Notes: generated by a model from the letters alone, not told the origin. Shown: positions 7,975-17,174, counted from the first letter of the stretch. The stretch is DNA of 64,000 nt from AP-15 sp963703745 (GCA_963703745.1 CAVPFL010000004.1:930001-994000); one strand, 5' to 3'. Numbers and translations are program-made.

Positions 7975-8813
7975 CACTCATCCTAGAAAGAAATAAGTCT
8001 CGGGTCACGCCACCAAGAAGTTATCCGGACGTCGGTTCCCGACACCTCCCTGAGAGCAGGGAGAAATTGGATTCGGCACCGGATAATGCTCGCCCAATTC
8101 AACAAAAAACTCGTTTAGATCTAATAGTCAGCTCGGCAAGTCAGGGGTCGGCTAGCGGCGAGGCCTTCGACGGGTCTGAGGGAGGCAGCAGAGAGGGTTT
8201 GCGTCGTCATTGCCGCACCGTATGCTCGTTGCGGAAGAGCACGTTTAATATTAATAAAATGGCATAAATCACTCAGGCGAGGTTCCTGGCTTGTGCCTAG
8301 GCGAAGGCAAGACCCGCCTCGGCCAGCGTTACCCCCGGCCGCAATCAGGGATTGCATCGGCCAGGGCTCCTCGCAGCATCTGCAGCGAGTCTACAGCAAA
8401 TATTTGCCTAGAGGTTGAAATCACCCATCCGGCCCAGCGCCCGGCACAAGGCCGCGCCGCAACTCGCCTCTGCATGCGAAGCGCTATCATGCTATTGTGG
8501 CAATTTTGCGCCCTTCGTCACCCCGCGTCGACGTCGCATCAGATCGATCGCGCGCTGCTCCCGCGAAGATTTCTGGTTGCCGTCCCGCCATGCATGACTG
8601 CCACCTGGTGAGATCGAGACAAACGACTGTCGCCAGCGTCCCGCCGTTGAGGTCCAAGATTTAGCGCGGCGCCAGTGGCCGTGTCAAGGAACTCTCTCTA
8701 GCCTTCAGCGTCATCTTGACAAATATTTATCATAGTTAATCATTTACACAAAGTGGCCCGGGATCGGGCCGTTAGCGCGCTGTGTAGGACTGCCCTGGTA
8801 TGCTCACAGGCTG
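7975..8813. other. 839-base stretch without a supported gene
   Basis: Lies between a methyltransferase gene and lgt. Open frames here are short and have no recognisable protein. Visible are a perfect TTAATATTAA palindrome (8245-8254) in a small AT-rich patch, a perfect TTGACA hexamer at 8716-8721 followed by an AT-rich stretch that could be the lgt promoter (no convincing -10), and at about 8350-8415 a short segment resembling the gap next to the DUF5681 gene. I found no tRNA, 6S, SRP or tmRNA signature. Confidence 0.6.
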
Positions 8814-9623
8814 ATGCCGCTCCTTGCGATCCCGTTCCCGGCGATCGATCCGGTCGCGATCTCGCTCGGCCCGGTGGCGATCCGCTGGTACGCGCTCGCC
8901 TATATCGTCGGGCTGCTGATCGGCTGGCGTTACTGTCTCGTGCTTGCCGCGCGGCCGCCATGTATGGTCGGACGCCAAGACGTCGACGACTTCCTGGTGT
9001 GGGCGACGCTCGGCGTCGTCCTGGGCGGGCGCATCGGCTACGTTCTGTTCTACAAGCCCGGCTATTATGTTTTTCACCCGCTCGAGGCGCTCTACGTCTG
9101 GCACGGCGGGATGTCGTTCCACGGCGGTGCGCTTGGCGTGACGATCGCCATCGTGTGGTTCACCCGGGCGCGTAACATCCCGCTCTTCGCGTTCTCCGAC
9201 ATCATCACCGAGGCGATCCCGATTGGTCTGTTCTTTGGCCGGATCGCCAATTTCATCAATGGCGAGCTGTTCGGCCGGCCGACCCAAGTTCCCTGGGCGA
9301 TGGTGTTCCCGAACGGCGGCTCGATGCCGCGTCACCCAAGCCAGCTCTACGAAGCCTTTTGCGAGGGCATTTTGCTTTTTCTGCTGCTCTTTGCCGCCGA
9401 GCGCCTCGGCGCGCGGCAGCGCCCCGGGATCGTCACCGGATTGTTTCTAGCGGGCTACGCCGTCGCCCGTATGTCGGGCGAACTCTTTCGCGAGCCCGAC
9501 GCCCAGCTCGGCTACCTGGTGTTCGGGACGACGATGGGTCAGCTGTTGTCGGTGCCGCTGTTGATCGCCGGCATCGCCATCATCCTCTGGGCGCAGCGGG
9601 CGCCCGTTCCTGCTCGACCTTGA
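8814..9623 (+). CDS. lgt: prolipoprotein diacylglyceryl transferase
   Basis: Inner-membrane enzyme that moves diacylglycerol from phosphatidylglycerol to the lipobox cysteine of prolipoproteins. The 269-residue sequence shows seven hydrophobic segments and the family motifs IRWYALAYIVGL, GGMSFHGGALG, the Lgt signature GRIANFINGELFGRPT and RHPSQLYEAF. It starts at ATG 8814 and ends in a TTGA overlap with the next gene. Together lgt, midA and pgeF form a tight three-gene operon. Confidence 0.95.
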   Translation: MPLLAIPFPAIDPVAISLGPVAIRWYALAYIVGLLIGWRYCLVLAARPPCMVGRQDVDDFLVWATLGVVLGGRIGYVLFYKPGYYVFHPLEALYVWHGGMSFHGGALGVTIAIVWFTRARNIPLFAFSDIITEAIPIGLFFGRIANFINGELFGRPTQVPWAMVFPNGGSMPRHPSQLYEAFCEGILLFLLLFAAERLGARQRPGIVTGLFLAGYAVARMSGELFREPDAQLGYLVFGTTMGQLLSVPLLIAGIAIILWAQRAPVPARP

Positions 9624-10717
9624 TCGCCGACACGCTCGGCCAAAAGATCGCCCGCCGCATCCGCGCCGAGGGTCCGCTTTCGGTCGCCGCCTATATGGCG
9701 ATGGCGCTGCACGACCCCAAGGGCGGCTATTATGCGGGGCGCGACCCGATCGGGGCGCAGGGCGACTTCATCACTGCGCCCGAGATCAGCCAAGTGTTTG
9801 GCGAGCTGATCGGCTTGTGGTGTGCCGTGGTTTGGCGCCAACTGGGCCGACCCGATCCGGTCATCCTCGCGGAGCTGGGACCGGGCCGCGGCGTGCTGAT
9901 CGGCGATCTGTTGCGCGCCGCGGCAACCGTGCCGGATTTTTACCGCGCGTTGCGCCTCCATTTGGTCGAAGCAAGTGCCCCTCTCCGCGCCGCGCAGCAA
10001 CAGCGCCTCGCGCAATTTGAGCCGAGATGGGTACCGCGTTTCGAGGATCTGCCGGACGGCCCGATGCTGCTCGTCGCCAACGAGTTCCTCGACGCATTAC
10101 CAATTCGGCAGTTCGTGCGCCGCGGCCCCCACTGGTCGGAGCGAATGGTGACACTGGACGACGAAAATCGCTTCGTTTTCGTCGAGGGACCGCCAAGCCC
10201 GGTCGTGCGATTGCTGGTTCCGGAAGGCTTGCGCGACAGCGTCGGAGAACGCGCCGTCGTCGAGATTTGCCCGGCCGCCCTCGGCCTGGCGGCGGCGCTC
10301 GGCGCCCGCTTTTCGCGCCAAGCGGGTGCCGCGCTGTTCATCGATTACGGATATTTTTCGAACGCGCCAGGCCCCACACTTCGCGCGCTCTATCGGCATT
10401 GCGCAGTGTCCGTCCTGGCGGCGCCGGGGACTGCCGATCTTAGCGCACATGTCGATTTTGCGGCGTTCGCCGACGCCGCTCGCGCCGGCGGCGCCGATAT
10501 TCACGGGCCGGTGTCCCAGGCGCGGCTGCTCGCAGCACTCGGGGCCGCGGAGCGCGCCGCCGCGCTACGCGCGCGGGCGACGCCAAGCCAGCAGCACGCG
10601 ATCGACAGCGGGGTCGAGCGCTTGCTAGACCCCGACAAAATGGGCACCCTGTTCAAGGCCATAGCGGTGGTCTCGCCGGGGCTGCCGCCGCCCGCGGGCT
10701 TCGACGACGGCCGTTGA
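9620..10717 (+). CDS. MidA/NDUFAF7-family SAM-dependent methyltransferase
   Basis: A 365-residue protein of the NDUFAF7 (MidA) family, arginine methyltransferases tied in eukaryotes to complex I assembly. It has the opening SVAAYMAMALHDPKGGYYA, then DFITAPEISQVFGELIG, the SAM site ILAELGPGRGVLIGDLLRA and ANEFLDALPIRQFV. I chose TTG 9620, which overlaps the lgt stop (TTGA) and fits the family N-terminus; the frame opens further upstream but inside lgt. Its stop overlaps the pgeF start by one base. The bacterial target is unproven. Confidence 0.87.
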   Translation: MIADTLGQKIARRIRAEGPLSVAAYMAMALHDPKGGYYAGRDPIGAQGDFITAPEISQVFGELIGLWCAVVWRQLGRPDPVILAELGPGRGVLIGDLLRAAATVPDFYRALRLHLVEASAPLRAAQQQRLAQFEPRWVPRFEDLPDGPMLLVANEFLDALPIRQFVRRGPHWSERMVTLDDENRFVFVEGPPSPVVRLLVPEGLRDSVGERAVVEICPAALGLAAALGARFSRQAGAALFIDYGYFSNAPGPTLRALYRHCAVSVLAAPGTADLSAHVDFAAFADAARAGGADIHGPVSQARLLAALGAAERAAALRARATPSQQHAIDSGVERLLDPDKMGTLFKAIAVVSPGLPPPAGFDDGR

Positions 10718-11502
10718 TGGATGAGGTTGAACCAGTGATCAAATCGGGCGCGCTTGGCGCGGATCCCGGTATCCGTCACGCATTCTTCACCCGGCGAGGC
10801 GGCGTCAGCGAGGGTCTATTTGGCTCGTTGAATTGTGGCTTCGGTTCCGGCGATTCGCCGGAGCGAGTCGCCCGCAACCGAGAGATCGCGATGGATTTCA
10901 TCGGCCTGCCCGCCGATCGGTTGGTGACCGTCCGCCAAGTGCACAGCGCCACGGTCGTCATCGTGGAGCAGCCTTGGCGCCGCGAAGAAGCGCCCTCCGC
11001 GGACGGGCTCGTCACCGCGGTTCCTGGCATCGCACTCGGTGTATTGGCGGCCGATTGCGCGCCAATACTGTTTCGCGATCCGATTGCCGAGGTGATCGGT
11101 GCGGCGCATTGCGGCTGGCGCGGCTCCCTCGGCGGCGTCGTGGAGGCCACCCTTTCACGGATGGCCACGCTCGGCGCCGCGCGGCCCCGTATCCGCGCAG
11201 CGATCGGCCCATGCATCGCCCGGCGCTCCTACGAGGTCGGGCCGGAGTTTCCGCAGCCCTTCGTCACGGAAGATCCCGGCAACATACGCTTTTTTGCTCC
11301 TGCGCCATCCGTCGGCCGGTTTCTGTTCGATCTCCCGGGCTATATCGCGCACCGCCTCGCGCGAACCGGGATCGCGACGGTCGAGGTTGCCCCACACGAC
11401 ACTGTCGCTGACGAGGAACGGTTCTTCAGCTATCGGCGCGCCCGTCTGCGCGGTGAACGATTCTACGGGCGGGGGCTCTCGGCAATTGTGCTCGAGCAAT
11501 AA
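10717..11502 (+). CDS. pgeF: peptidoglycan editing factor / multicopper-oxidase-like laccase domain protein
   Basis: A YfiH-family (DUF152) protein of 261 residues, linked in Escherichia coli to removing wrongly incorporated L-Ser-containing precursors from peptidoglycan; other members show polyphenol-oxidase or purine-nucleoside activity. Motifs are HAFFTRRGGVSEG, TVRQVHSATV, VLAADCAPIL, AAHCGWRGSLGG and AAIGPCIARRSYEVG, with the metal-binding His and Cys residues in place. ATG 10717 overlaps the midA stop by one base (TGATG); a TTG one codon earlier is possible. Confidence 0.9.
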   Translation: MDEVEPVIKSGALGADPGIRHAFFTRRGGVSEGLFGSLNCGFGSGDSPERVARNREIAMDFIGLPADRLVTVRQVHSATVVIVEQPWRREEAPSADGLVTAVPGIALGVLAADCAPILFRDPIAEVIGAAHCGWRGSLGGVVEATLSRMATLGAARPRIRAAIGPCIARRSYEVGPEFPQPFVTEDPGNIRFFAPAPSVGRFLFDLPGYIAHRLARTGIATVEVAPHDTVADEERFFSYRRARLRGERFYGRGLSAIVLEQ

Positions 11503-11541
11503 TGGCAATGGCGCTCGGATTGCCGTGCCGCGCGCAGGTCG

Positions 11542-11570
11542 CATAAGGCACGGCTGACTCGTGCCTTATG
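11542..11570. promoter_or_regulatory. perfect 11-bp inverted repeat between pgeF and the lipoprotein gene
   Basis: CATAAGGCACG (11542-11552) and CGTGCCTTATG (11560-11570) flank a 7-base loop. It is followed by TCAACCTGTTTATAG, only a weak U-rich tail, so it could be a poor terminator, an RNA stem or a protein operator. The GTG of the small open frame at 11561 lies in its right arm. Confidence 0.6.
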
Positions 11571-11632
11571 TCAACCTGTTTATAGCCCTCTGCGTCCTCG
11601 GTCTGCTCGTAACCTGCGCGCTGTTGTTGTGA
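11561..11632 (+). CDS. possible 23-residue hydrophobic microprotein
   Basis: From GTG 11561 the frame reads MPYVNLFIALCVLGLLVTCA plus three leucines and ends in TGA at 11630-11632, which overlaps the GTG start of the lipoprotein gene by four bases (GTGA). The peptide would be one transmembrane helix. An in-frame stop at 11555-11557 shows nothing longer is possible. No ribosome-binding site is apparent. It could be a leader peptide that couples translation, or chance. Expression is not shown. Confidence 0.3.
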   Translation: MPYVNLFIALCVLGLLVTCALLL

Positions 11633-12525
11633 TAGCCGGCCTTTTGCGCCTGGATTGGTGGCGGATGGTCGCGACCGCGGTTGTGCTACTGGCGGCGTGT
11701 CAGCCGCTACCGCACCCCTTCGCGGACGATGTGCCGCGACCGGGGTCGCCGATGCTGACCTTGCTCGACAGCGCCAGCGTGACGATCGCGCCGATCGACG
11801 GCACGCCCCAGGCAACCGCCGAAAAGCTCGGTCCGGCGATGGCGAGCGCGCTGCAGCAACGTGAGATCGCCGCTAGCGACAAGACCGCGAGCATCGGCAG
11901 CTACGAGCTCGTCGGGCGAATTGAGGAGATGCCGCCGTCCGGCGACAAGGCCGCACTCGTTGCGGTTTGGGAACTGCGCGATCCTTCTGGCCGGTCGCTG
12001 GGCGAGCGCACCGAACGTCTCGAGGCCCCGGCGCACGATTGGGAGCAGGGGGCAGAGGATGCGGTTGCGCTTCTCGCCGCGGCGAGCGCCGATCGGCTTG
12101 TAGCTCTATTGCAGGACGACGCTCCGACCGAGGCCGATTCCGGTGGGCACACGCGGCTCCTGATCAGCGGCGTTGAGGGAGCCCCCGGAGACGGCCGAGA
12201 ATCTTTGCCCCGGGCCATCACCGAGATTTTGAAACGGCAGGATCTCGCGATCGTCACCGACCCAGAGGCAAAGGCCGACCTCGTTCTCGACGCCGATGTC
12301 GTTGTCGCAAACCCAGAGGCGGGCAAGCAGAATGTCAAGATCGTCTGGCGTGTGCGCCGCAAGGATGGCGCCGAGATCGGCACGGTCGGACAGGAAAACG
12401 ACGTCCCGGCCGGCCTGCTCGACGGCGCGTGGGGAGACGTTGCTTACATGGTCGCCGTCTCGGCGCAAGACGGTATCATGCAGCTCGTCGCGCGCGGCGC
12501 GTTGACGTCGACCGGGAAGTCCTGA
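11629..12525 (+). CDS. hypothetical lipoprotein
   Basis: A 298-residue secreted protein with a lipoprotein signal: basic n-region (LRLDWWRM), hydrophobic VATAVVLL and lipobox LAAC near residue 24. The mature part begins QPLPHPF and has no domain I can name; it repeats short alpha/beta segments such as ASVTIAPIDG and TRLLISGVEG, suggesting two similar halves. I chose GTG 11629 because ATG 11665 would leave a signal without positive charges. It lies between pgeF and prs. Function unknown; a cell-envelope role is inferred from the signal only. Confidence 0.7.
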   Translation: MIAGLLRLDWWRMVATAVVLLAACQPLPHPFADDVPRPGSPMLTLLDSASVTIAPIDGTPQATAEKLGPAMASALQQREIAASDKTASIGSYELVGRIEEMPPSGDKAALVAVWELRDPSGRSLGERTERLEAPAHDWEQGAEDAVALLAAASADRLVALLQDDAPTEADSGGHTRLLISGVEGAPGDGRESLPRAITEILKRQDLAIVTDPEAKADLVLDADVVVANPEAGKQNVKIVWRVRRKDGAEIGTVGQENDVPAGLLDGAWGDVAYMVAVSAQDGIMQLVARGALTSTGKS

Positions 12526-12621
12526 GCCGAGACGTTGCCAACGCAATGACGCGTGGTTACATTGGCTGGTGTGTGTAGCTGTCGGGGTGCGCCCGGCGGC
12601 GCGAACGCTTGTCGGCGGCAA

Positions 12622-13554
12622 ATGAAAATCCTCGCCTGCAACAGCAATCGGCCACTTGCCGAGGCGATGTCGAACTATCTCGACTCGCCGCTCACCAAGG
12701 CGAGCGTGCGCCGCTTTTCGGACATGGAGGTGTTCGTCGAGATCCACGAGAACGTGCGTGGCGAGGACGTTTTTGTGATCCAGTCGACGTCGTACCCGGC
12801 GAATGACAACCTGATGGAGCTGCTCGTCAGCCTCGACGCGTTGAAGCGCAGTTCGGCGCGGCGGGTGACCGCGGTCATCCCCTATTTCGGCTATGCCCGG
12901 CAAGACCGGAAATCCAGCCCGCGCACCCCGATCTCGGCCAAGCTCGTCGCCAACATGATCACCGCGGCCGGCGCCGACCGCGTGCTTACCCTCGATCTCC
13001 ACGCCGCACAGATCCAGGGCTTTTTTGACATTCCCACCGATAATTTGGCCGCTGCGCCGGTTTTGGTTAAAGACATCCGGGACTGCCACTCGCACCAGGA
13101 CCTCGTCATCGTCTCACCAGATGTCGGCGGGGTCGCTCGCGCCCGGGACATCGTCGGCCGGCTCGACGCCGACCTCGCCATCATCGACAAGCGCCGCGAG
13201 CGGGCCGGCGTCTCCGAGGTCGTCAATATCATCGGCGACGTCGCCGGGCGCCGCTGCGTCATCATCGACGACATCGTCGACACGGCGGGGACGCTGTGCA
13301 ATGCCGCGGTGGCGTTGATCGAAAGCGGAGCTTCCGGTGTCTACGCCTATATCACCCATGGGGTGCTGTCGGGGGATGCAGTATCGCGCGTCGCCGCCTC
13401 GCCGATCGAAACATTGGTCATCACCGACAGCATCGTCGCGACCGAAGCTATTCGCGGCGCGCAAAATATCCGCCAGCTGACGATCGCGCCGCTGATGGGC
13501 GAGGCGATCCGCCGGATCAGCGAGGAGCGCTCGGTCTCCAGCCTTTTTAATTGA
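12622..13554 (+). CDS. prs: ribose-phosphate pyrophosphokinase
   Basis: Makes PRPP from ribose-5-phosphate and ATP for purine, pyrimidine, histidine and tryptophan synthesis. The 310-residue protein shows RFSDMEVFVEI, the ATP loop YFGYARQDRKSSPRTPIS, DLHAAQIQGFFDIPTDNL, the KRR region and the PRPP-binding loop CVIIDDIVDTAGTL. ATG 12622 gives the usual family length; the frame is open further upstream to 12553 but the extra residues do not fit the family. Confidence 0.96.
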   Translation: MKILACNSNRPLAEAMSNYLDSPLTKASVRRFSDMEVFVEIHENVRGEDVFVIQSTSYPANDNLMELLVSLDALKRSSARRVTAVIPYFGYARQDRKSSPRTPISAKLVANMITAAGADRVLTLDLHAAQIQGFFDIPTDNLAAAPVLVKDIRDCHSHQDLVIVSPDVGGVARARDIVGRLDADLAIIDKRRERAGVSEVVNIIGDVAGRRCVIIDDIVDTAGTLCNAAVALIESGASGVYAYITHGVLSGDAVSRVAASPIETLVITDSIVATEAIRGAQNIRQLTIAPLMGEAIRRISEERSVSSLFN

Positions 13555-13674
13555 ATCTGCCGGTTTCCGGGATCGGGAAGATATGAACGGCCCGCCGTCG
13601 GCCTGATGCGCGCTGTTGCAAGCTTCGAACCGGCGCCCGGATCAATCACGTTGCGTGCAGAGGAGTGACAAGCA

Positions 13675-14307
13675 ATGCCCGAGATCACCACCTTGAGCGC
13701 CGAGCGGCGCGCGCGGGCCGGAAAGGGGGCCGCCCGGGCGACGCGGCGGATGGGGCGCGTCCCCGGGATCATCTATGGCGGCGACCGGGACCCGATGCTG
13801 ATCAGCCTGGAACCCCGCGAGTTGTCCCGCGCTCTCGCCAAACGCGGTTTTCTCGCAACTGTCGCTGAGGTCAGAATGGATGATGACGTCCATCGGACTC
13901 TGCCGCGCGACGTGCAATATCATCCGGCAACCGACGAGCCCTTGCATGTCGATTTCATGCGGGTCGGCGTCGATACCCGGGTTACCGTCACCGTACCGGT
14001 CGCCTTCACCAACCCTGAGATGTCGATCGGCCTGCGCCGCGGCGGCATCCTTAACATCGTCCGTCACGGTATCGCGCTGATCTGTCAGGTGGACAACATC
14101 CCCGAGCAACTGATCGTCGACCTCAACGGCCTCGATATCGGCGACAGCGTCCATATCAGCGCGGTGACTTTGCCACCGGGCTCACGGTTGACGATCACCG
14201 ATCGCGATTTCACGATCGCCAGCATCGCGGCCTCCTCGGCCGTGCGCGAGGAGGCGGCTGCCGCTGCCACGGCACCTCCTCCCCCTGAGCAACCCGCGGC
14301 AAGCTGA
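13675..14307 (+). CDS. rplY: 50S ribosomal protein L25/general stress protein Ctc
   Basis: A 210-residue long-form L25 that binds 5S rRNA in the large subunit. N-terminal L25 domain (about 5-95): RARAGKGAARATRRMGRVPGI, IIYGG and HVDFMRVG. C-terminal TL5-like beta domain (about 100-190): GGILNIVRH and QLIVDLNGLDIGDSVHIS. The tail is Ala/Pro/Glu-rich. A strong GAGGAG ribosome-binding site precedes ATG 13675. It heads the rplY-pth-ychF group common in proteobacteria. Confidence 0.95.
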   Translation: MPEITTLSAERRARAGKGAARATRRMGRVPGIIYGGDRDPMLISLEPRELSRALAKRGFLATVAEVRMDDDVHRTLPRDVQYHPATDEPLHVDFMRVGVDTRVTVTVPVAFTNPEMSIGLRRGGILNIVRHGIALICQVDNIPEQLIVDLNGLDIGDSVHISAVTLPPGSRLTITDRDFTIASIAASSAVREEAAAAATAPPPPEQPAAS

Positions 14308-14331
14308 GTTGCCTTTGCGGCATCCTGATCG

Positions 14332-14943
14332 ATGCGTCTCGTCGTCGGCCTCGGCAATCCGGGCGCGCGTTACGCGCGTAACCGCCACAATGTCGGCTTC
14401 CTGGCGCTCGACGCGATCGCCCGGCGTCACGGCGTTTCGGGCTTTCGCAGCCGGTTCAAGGGCGAGGTTGCGGAGGGTGTCATCGGCGGCGAGCGCCGGC
14501 TGTTGCTGAAGCCACAAACCTATATGAACGATTCCGGCGAGTCGGTCGCCGAGACAGCACGGTTCTTCAAGATTTCGCCGGCGGAAATCGTCGTGATCCA
14601 CGACGAGATCGATTTGCGGCCCGGCAAGCTTCGGGTGAAATGCGGCGGCGGCACTGCCGGCCATAACGGGTTGCGGTCGATCGACGCATTGCTCGGGCCG
14701 GATTTCTGGCGGATGCGGATCGGGGTCGGCCATCCCGGGATCAAGGAGCTCGTTCAGCCCTATGTCTTGCAGAATTTTCCGAATGAAGAGGTGACGCTTT
14801 GGGTCGGGCCGCTGCTGGACGCCGTGGCAGAGACGATCGGGCTCCTGCTATCCGGGGCGCCGGACGCGTTCATGAGCGAGGTGGCGCGCCGCTTCGCCCC
14901 GCTGGATGTTCAAGGGGCGGGCGATACCGCCAGCCCAAACTAA
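14332..14943 (+). CDS. pth: peptidyl-tRNA hydrolase
   Basis: Recycles peptidyl-tRNAs dropped by stalled ribosomes. The 203-residue protein begins LVVGLGNPGARYARNRHNVG, which contains the family's Asn10 and catalytic His20 positions, followed by LLLKPQTYMNDSGESV, the EIVVIHDEIDL aspartate and GGGTAGHNGLRSI. It lies 24 bases after rplY and 17 bases before ychF, so the three genes are probably one transcript. Confidence 0.96.
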   Translation: MRLVVGLGNPGARYARNRHNVGFLALDAIARRHGVSGFRSRFKGEVAEGVIGGERRLLLKPQTYMNDSGESVAETARFFKISPAEIVVIHDEIDLRPGKLRVKCGGGTAGHNGLRSIDALLGPDFWRMRIGVGHPGIKELVQPYVLQNFPNEEVTLWVGPLLDAVAETIGLLLSGAPDAFMSEVARRFAPLDVQGAGDTASPN

Positions 14944-14960
14944 ACTGATCGCACACCTCT

Positions 14961-16058
14961 ATGGGATTCACTTGCGGCATCGTCGGATTGCCGAACGTCG
15001 GCAAATCGACCCTGTTCAACGCGCTAACCGCGACCGCTGCGGCGGACGCAGCGAATTATCCATTCTGCACGATCGAACCCAATGTCGGGCGCGTCGCCGT
15101 GCCCGACGACCGGCTCGCGATTTGTGCCCGGCTCGCAAAATCGGCTGAGATCATCCCAACCCAGCTCGAATTCGTCGACATCGCCGGGTTGGTCCGCGGT
15201 GCTGCCCGCGGCGAAGGGCTCGGCAACCAGTTTCTTTCTCATATTCGCGAAGTCGACGCGATCGCTCATGTTCTACGCTGCTTCGCCGACGCCAATGTCA
15301 CCCATATCGAGGGTTCGGTCGACCCGATTCGCGACGCCGAGACGGTCGAGACGGAGCTGATGCTCGCCGACCTGGAAAGCATCGAACGGCGCGCCTTGCA
15401 CTTGGTCAAGCGCGCACGCGGCGGCGAAAAAGAGGCAAAGATACAACTCGCCGTCGTCGATCCCGTGCTGGCCGCGTTGCGCGATGGCAAGCCGGCACGC
15501 GATGTAGCCATCGGCGCGGACCAGCAAAAGACCCTGAAAGCGCTTCAACTATTGAGCGCCAAGCCGGTTCTCTACATCGTCAACGTCGACGAGGGGAATG
15601 CTGCCTCGGGCAACGCCGAGAGCCGGCGGGTCGCCGAGTATGCCGCTGCGCGCGGCGCGCGCTCGGTGATGATCTCAGCTGCCATCGAAGCCGAATTGGC
15701 GCAACTCACCGATGTCGAAACGGATGAATTCTTGTCCTCCCTCGGGCTCGCGGAAACCGGCCTCGCCCGCATCATTCGCGCCGGTTATGCGCTGCTGCGC
15801 CTGGTCACCTTTTTCACAGCCGGTCCGAAAGAGGCGCATGCCTGGACGGTCGAGCGAGGAACAAAGGCACCCCAGGCGGCCGGCAAGATCCACACCGATT
15901 TCGAGAAGGGGTTCATCCGCGCCGAGACGATCGCCTATGCCGATTTTGCCGCCTATGGTGGCGAGCAGGGTGCCAGAGATGCCGGCCGCATGCGCCTCGA
16001 AGGAGCTGATTACGTCGTTCAGGACGGCGACGTCATGCGCTTCCGGTTCAACGTTTAG
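14961..16058 (+). CDS. ychF: redox-regulated ATPase of the Obg family
   Basis: A 365-residue P-loop protein (YchF/OLA1) that binds ATP rather than GTP and associates with ribosomes. The Walker A is GLPNVGKSTLFNALT, switch regions contain NYPFCTIEPNVG and FVDIAGLVRGAARGEGLGN, and the usual NKxD is replaced by the family-specific YIVNVDE. The C-terminal TGS domain reads LVTFFTAGPKEAHAW, then FIRAETIAYADF. It converges on mtnA with 21 bases between stops. Confidence 0.96.
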   Translation: MGFTCGIVGLPNVGKSTLFNALTATAAADAANYPFCTIEPNVGRVAVPDDRLAICARLAKSAEIIPTQLEFVDIAGLVRGAARGEGLGNQFLSHIREVDAIAHVLRCFADANVTHIEGSVDPIRDAETVETELMLADLESIERRALHLVKRARGGEKEAKIQLAVVDPVLAALRDGKPARDVAIGADQQKTLKALQLLSAKPVLYIVNVDEGNAASGNAESRRVAEYAAARGARSVMISAAIEAELAQLTDVETDEFLSSLGLAETGLARIIRAGYALLRLVTFFTAGPKEAHAWTVERGTKAPQAAGKIHTDFEKGFIRAETIAYADFAAYGGEQGARDAGRMRLEGADYVVQDGDVMRFRFNV

Positions 16059-16079
16059 GCGCCGCTTCGGTCCCGCGGC

Positions 16080-17174
16080 TTACTCACAATGTTCCGGAAA
16101 CAGTTCAAGCAAGCCCGAGCGCGAAGCCGAGCAGACGCCGCGCTCGGTAATTAAGCCTGTCACGAGCCGCGCCGGCGTCACATCAAAGGCATAGTTTGCG
16201 GCGGGGCTGTTTGCCGGGGTGAGCTGAACGGCGACACGTCTGCCGTCGTCGGTCCAACCTTCCACATGAGTCACCTCGCGGACGTCGCGACGCTCGATCG
16301 GAATCGCCTCCCCGCTTTCGATCTCCCAGTCGATACTTGACGAAGGAAGCGCAACGTAAAATGGGATGCCGTTGTCGCGGGCTGCCAGCGCCTTTGTGTA
16401 GGTGCCGATCTTGTTGGCCACATCGCCACCCGCAGTGGTGCGATCGGTGCCGACGATGCAGAGATCGACGAGGCCCTCGCGCATCACATGTCCGGCCGCG
16501 TTGTCCACGATGACCGTGTGCGCCACGCCGTGCGCCGCGAGCTCCCACGCGGTGAGACCAGCACCTTGATTGCGCGGCCGCGTTTCGCCAACCCAGACAT
16601 GCAGCGGGATACCATTGTCATGGGCGCGATAAATCGGGGCGAGCGCAGTCCCCCAGTCAACGGCAGCGAGCCAGCCGGCGTTGCAGTGGGTCAGAACATT
16701 GACCGGCCCGGCTATGCCTTTGCGCCGGCGGGCCTCGGTGATCAGCCGCTCGCCATGCTTGCCGATGGCGTGGTTGATTACGACATCCGCTTCGGCAATC
16801 TCGCCCGCCCGCGCCCAAGCCGCGGCGGACCGATGGTCCTCTGGGATACCCCGGAGCGCGCCTTTCATCTCCACAAGCGCCCAACGCAGGTTGACCGCTG
16901 TGGGGCGGGTCGCACCGAGTTCTGCTATCGCCGTTGCGAGGCCGGCATCGGATGGGTCCTCGGCGATCGCAAGCGCGACACCATAGGCGGCCGTCGCGCC
17001 GATCAGAGGCGCACCACGAACCTGCATTGTCCGGACCGCCCGCGCCGCGTCTTCGAGGGTCTTTAGCCCGACGATTACGAGCTCATGGGGCAGTTTCGTC
17101 TGATCGATAATCTCGACCGTGCGCCGGTCCGCGGTCACCCAGATAGTGCGCATCGGCCGGCCGCGGACCTTCAC
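16080..17174 (-). CDS. mtnA: S-methyl-5-thioribose-1-phosphate isomerase
   Basis: Second step of methionine salvage after mtnP: isomerises methylthioribose-1-phosphate to the ribulose form. Motifs are IIDQTKLPHELV, VRGAPLIGATAAYG, NVLTHCNAGWLA with the catalytic Cys, and IVGTDRTTAGGDVANKIGTY with the catalytic Asp. I chose GTG 17172-17174, overlapping the mtnP stop by four bases, because its VKVRGRPMRTIWV matches the family opening; ATG 17151-17153 would cut that off. Product 364 residues. A longer open frame upstream is spurious. Confidence 0.93.
   Translation of the reverse strand: MKVRGRPMRTIWVTADRRTVEIIDQTKLPHELVIVGLKTLEDAARAVRTMQVRGAPLIGATAAYGVALAIAEDPSDAGLATAIAELGATRPTAVNLRWALVEMKGALRGIPEDHRSAAAWARAGEIAEADVVINHAIGKHGERLITEARRRKGIAGPVNVLTHCNAGWLAAVDWGTALAPIYRAHDNGIPLHVWVGETRPRNQGAGLTAWELAAHGVAHTVIVDNAAGHVMREGLVDLCIVGTDRTTAGGDVANKIGTYTKALAARDNGIPFYVALPSSSIDWEIESGEAIPIERRDVREVTHVEGWTDDGRRVAVQLTPANSPAANYAFDVTPARLVTGLITERGVCSASRSGLLELFPEHCE

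Noticed and set aside
12106..13095. 329-codon minus-strand frame across the lipoprotein and prs genes
   Set aside because: Spans two well-supported genes on the other strand and has no domain.
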